A stretch of DNA of 5,651 bases from Verrucomicrobiota bacterium (GTDB lineage Bacteria; Verrucomicrobiota; Verrucomicrobiia; Limisphaerales; JAEYXS01), in assembly GCA_021156225.1 (NCBI GenBank), contig JAJNBN010000600.1, positions 1 to 5,651 on the forward strand. Reading direction: 5' to 3'. Positions 4,569-5,651 of the stretch are shown piece by piece (the stretch's first letter is position 1; the number at the start of each line of letters is the position of its first letter). The notes beneath the pieces were generated by a model. It was given only the letters and a program-made list of their open reading frames with translations. It searched no databases and was not told the DNA's origin. Made by a program: the position numbers and the translations under genes.

Positions 4569-5651
4569 ATGCCCATGTTTCGATTGATAGCCGCAGTTTG
4601 CTTCGCCTCCGTGCTGTCATTGCACGGTGCGGAAAATGTACGGATGGTGAACAACACGCGAGAGTTTCAAGAAGCTATCCGCACCTTGAAATCGGGCACG
4701 ACACTGAAGCTTGCACCCGGCGACTATGGCGCTGGCCATTTTGTCTCCAAGGCGCGCGGCACCAAAGAGGAACCCATCATCATCGAGGGGGCGAATCCGT
4801 CACAGCCACCGAAGTTTTCCGGTGGCAATCTCGCCATCCATTTCAGTGGCTGCACGCATCTCACGGTGCGGCATATCCAAGTGCAGGGGCAGAAGGGGAA
4901 CGGCCTAAACTTCGATGACGGCGGCGACACCTCCCACCACATCACCATCGAGAACGTGCAGGTGTCAGACATCGGGCCGACGGGCAACAATGACGGCATC
5001 AAGCTCTCCGGCGTGGATGATTTCATCATCCATAATTGCCGTATCACCGGGTGGGCGGGCCAGGCGATCGATATGGTGGGCTGCCATCGCGGCCTGATCG
5101 AGAAGTGCGTCTTCGAGGGCAAGACAGGTTACTCCCAAGCTACCGGCCCGCAGACGAAGGGTGGTTCGGAAGACATCACCGTGCGCGGCTGCACCTTCAT
5201 CAATGCCGGCCAGCGCCCCATGCATCTGGGCGGTTCCACCGGGCGACCATACTTCCGTCCCAAGGATGCGAAGTATGAAGCGCGGCGCATCACGGTGGAG
5301 GGCAATCTCATCATCGGCGGCATGGCGCCCATCGTCTTCACCGGCGTAGAGCAAGGCGTGGTGCGGTATAACACCATCGTGAACCCGGAGACCTGGGCAT
5401 TCCGCATCCTGCAGGAGAACAACGAGCCCGGAATGGTACCGTGCTCGAACGGCGTGTTTGAGAAAAACATCATCGTGTGTGAGAAGAATCCAGTGCGTTC
5501 CTGGTTGAACATCGGTGGCAACGCGCAGGCAGCCACGTTCAAGTTCGCCGACAACTGGTGGTATCACAAAGCACCTTCGCAACCAGCCAAACCGCCGCTA
5601 CCTTCAGCGGAACAGAACGGGACGTATGGCATGGATCCGCAACTGGACGCG
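4569..5651 (+). CDS. Secreted right-handed parallel beta-helix protein (pectate-lyase-like), C-terminus cut by window
   Basis: 361 codons are visible and the frame is open to the right edge. Two in-frame ATGs (4569 and 4575) precede the signal peptide FRLIAAVCFASVLSLHGA, probably cut after A21. No good ribosome site distinguishes them. After a capping region (TREFQEAIRTLKSGTTLKLAPGDY split around 30-53) come repeated coils of about 22-26 residues with the pattern 'hydrophobic-x-hydrophobic, N/G turn'. Examples are NGLNFDDGG...ITIENVQVSDIG, DGIKLSGVDDFIIHNCRITG, QAIDMVGCHRGLIEKCVFEG, SEDITVRGCTF, RRITVEGNLIIGG and APIVFTGVEQGVVRYNTIV, and they continue to about 305. The visible end, NGTYGMDPQLDA, resembles the 'GxxGxDPxL' turn common at the end of such domains. 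Members are often polysaccharide lyases or other carbohydrate-active enzymes, but I see no diagnostic catalytic set. It starts 52 bases after mobA. Confidence 0.85.
   Translation, partial: MPMFRLIAAVCFASVLSLHGAENVRMVNNTREFQEAIRTLKSGTTLKLAPGDYGAGHFVSKARGTKEEPIIIEGANPSQPPKFSGGNLAIHFSGCTHLTVRHIQVQGQKGNGLNFDDGGDTSHHITIENVQVSDIGPTGNNDGIKLSGVDDFIIHNCRITGWAGQAIDMVGCHRGLIEKCVFEGKTGYSQATGPQTKGGSEDITVRGCTFINAGQRPMHLGGSTGRPYFRPKDAKYEARRITVEGNLIIGGMAPIVFTGVEQGVVRYNTIVNPETWAFRILQENNEPGMVPCSNGVFEKNIIVCEKNPVRSWLNIGGNAQAATFKFADNWWYHKAPSQPAKPPLPSAEQNGTYGMDPQLDA

Noticed and set aside
4724..5582. Minus-strand open frames opposite the beta-helix gene
   Set aside because: They have no recognisable motif, while the plus frame shows a signal peptide and regular beta-helix coils.

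Overview
The window is GC-rich bacterial chromosome. It suggests a Verrucomicrobiota/Planctomycetota-type organism, most likely a Verrucomicrobiota of the Pedosphaera/Limisphaera kind. That placement is inferred from gene style: a Tat-signal Gfo/Idh/MocA oxidoreductase, a secreted parallel beta-helix protein, a secreted metallo-beta-lactamase-fold protein and a compact MobA-like protein. No marker gene in the window proves it.

Layout. Positions 1-3225 read leftward (minus strand): the N-terminus of a secreted metallo-beta-lactamase-fold hydrolase (1-195, cut by the window edge), a 566-residue multi-pass membrane protein of GT-C glycosyltransferase type (269-1969), and a Gfo/Idh/MocA oxidoreductase (2052-3225) that is broken in two. 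From 3309 onward everything reads rightward (plus strand): a complete tRNA-Phe(GAA) with encoded CCA (3309-3384), a small lipoprotein (3431-3919), a MobA-like molybdenum cofactor guanylyltransferase (3950-4516), and a secreted right-handed beta-helix protein that runs off the right edge (4569-5651). The divergent spacer 3226-3308 must hold the promoters for both directions. No stretch over 300 bases lacks a gene.

How the genes relate. No clear shared pathway ties them together. The minus-strand genes are separated by about 70-80 bases and could be transcribed together or singly. The lipoprotein and mobA are 30 bases apart and may be co-transcribed, while the beta-helix gene starts 52 bases after mobA. 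The exported sugar-type oxidoreductase and the beta-helix protein fit a polysaccharide-using lifestyle, but this is only inference.

Main points of interest. The oxidoreductase appears to have lost roughly 55-60 bases at about position 2803, removing the conserved EKP segment and shifting frame. The MobA-like protein is also compact: it lacks the segment that normally holds the second beta-strand and a nucleotide-contacting asparagine. I see no CRISPR array, insertion sequence, phage gene, toxin-antitoxin pair or other sign of a new defence or mobile system.
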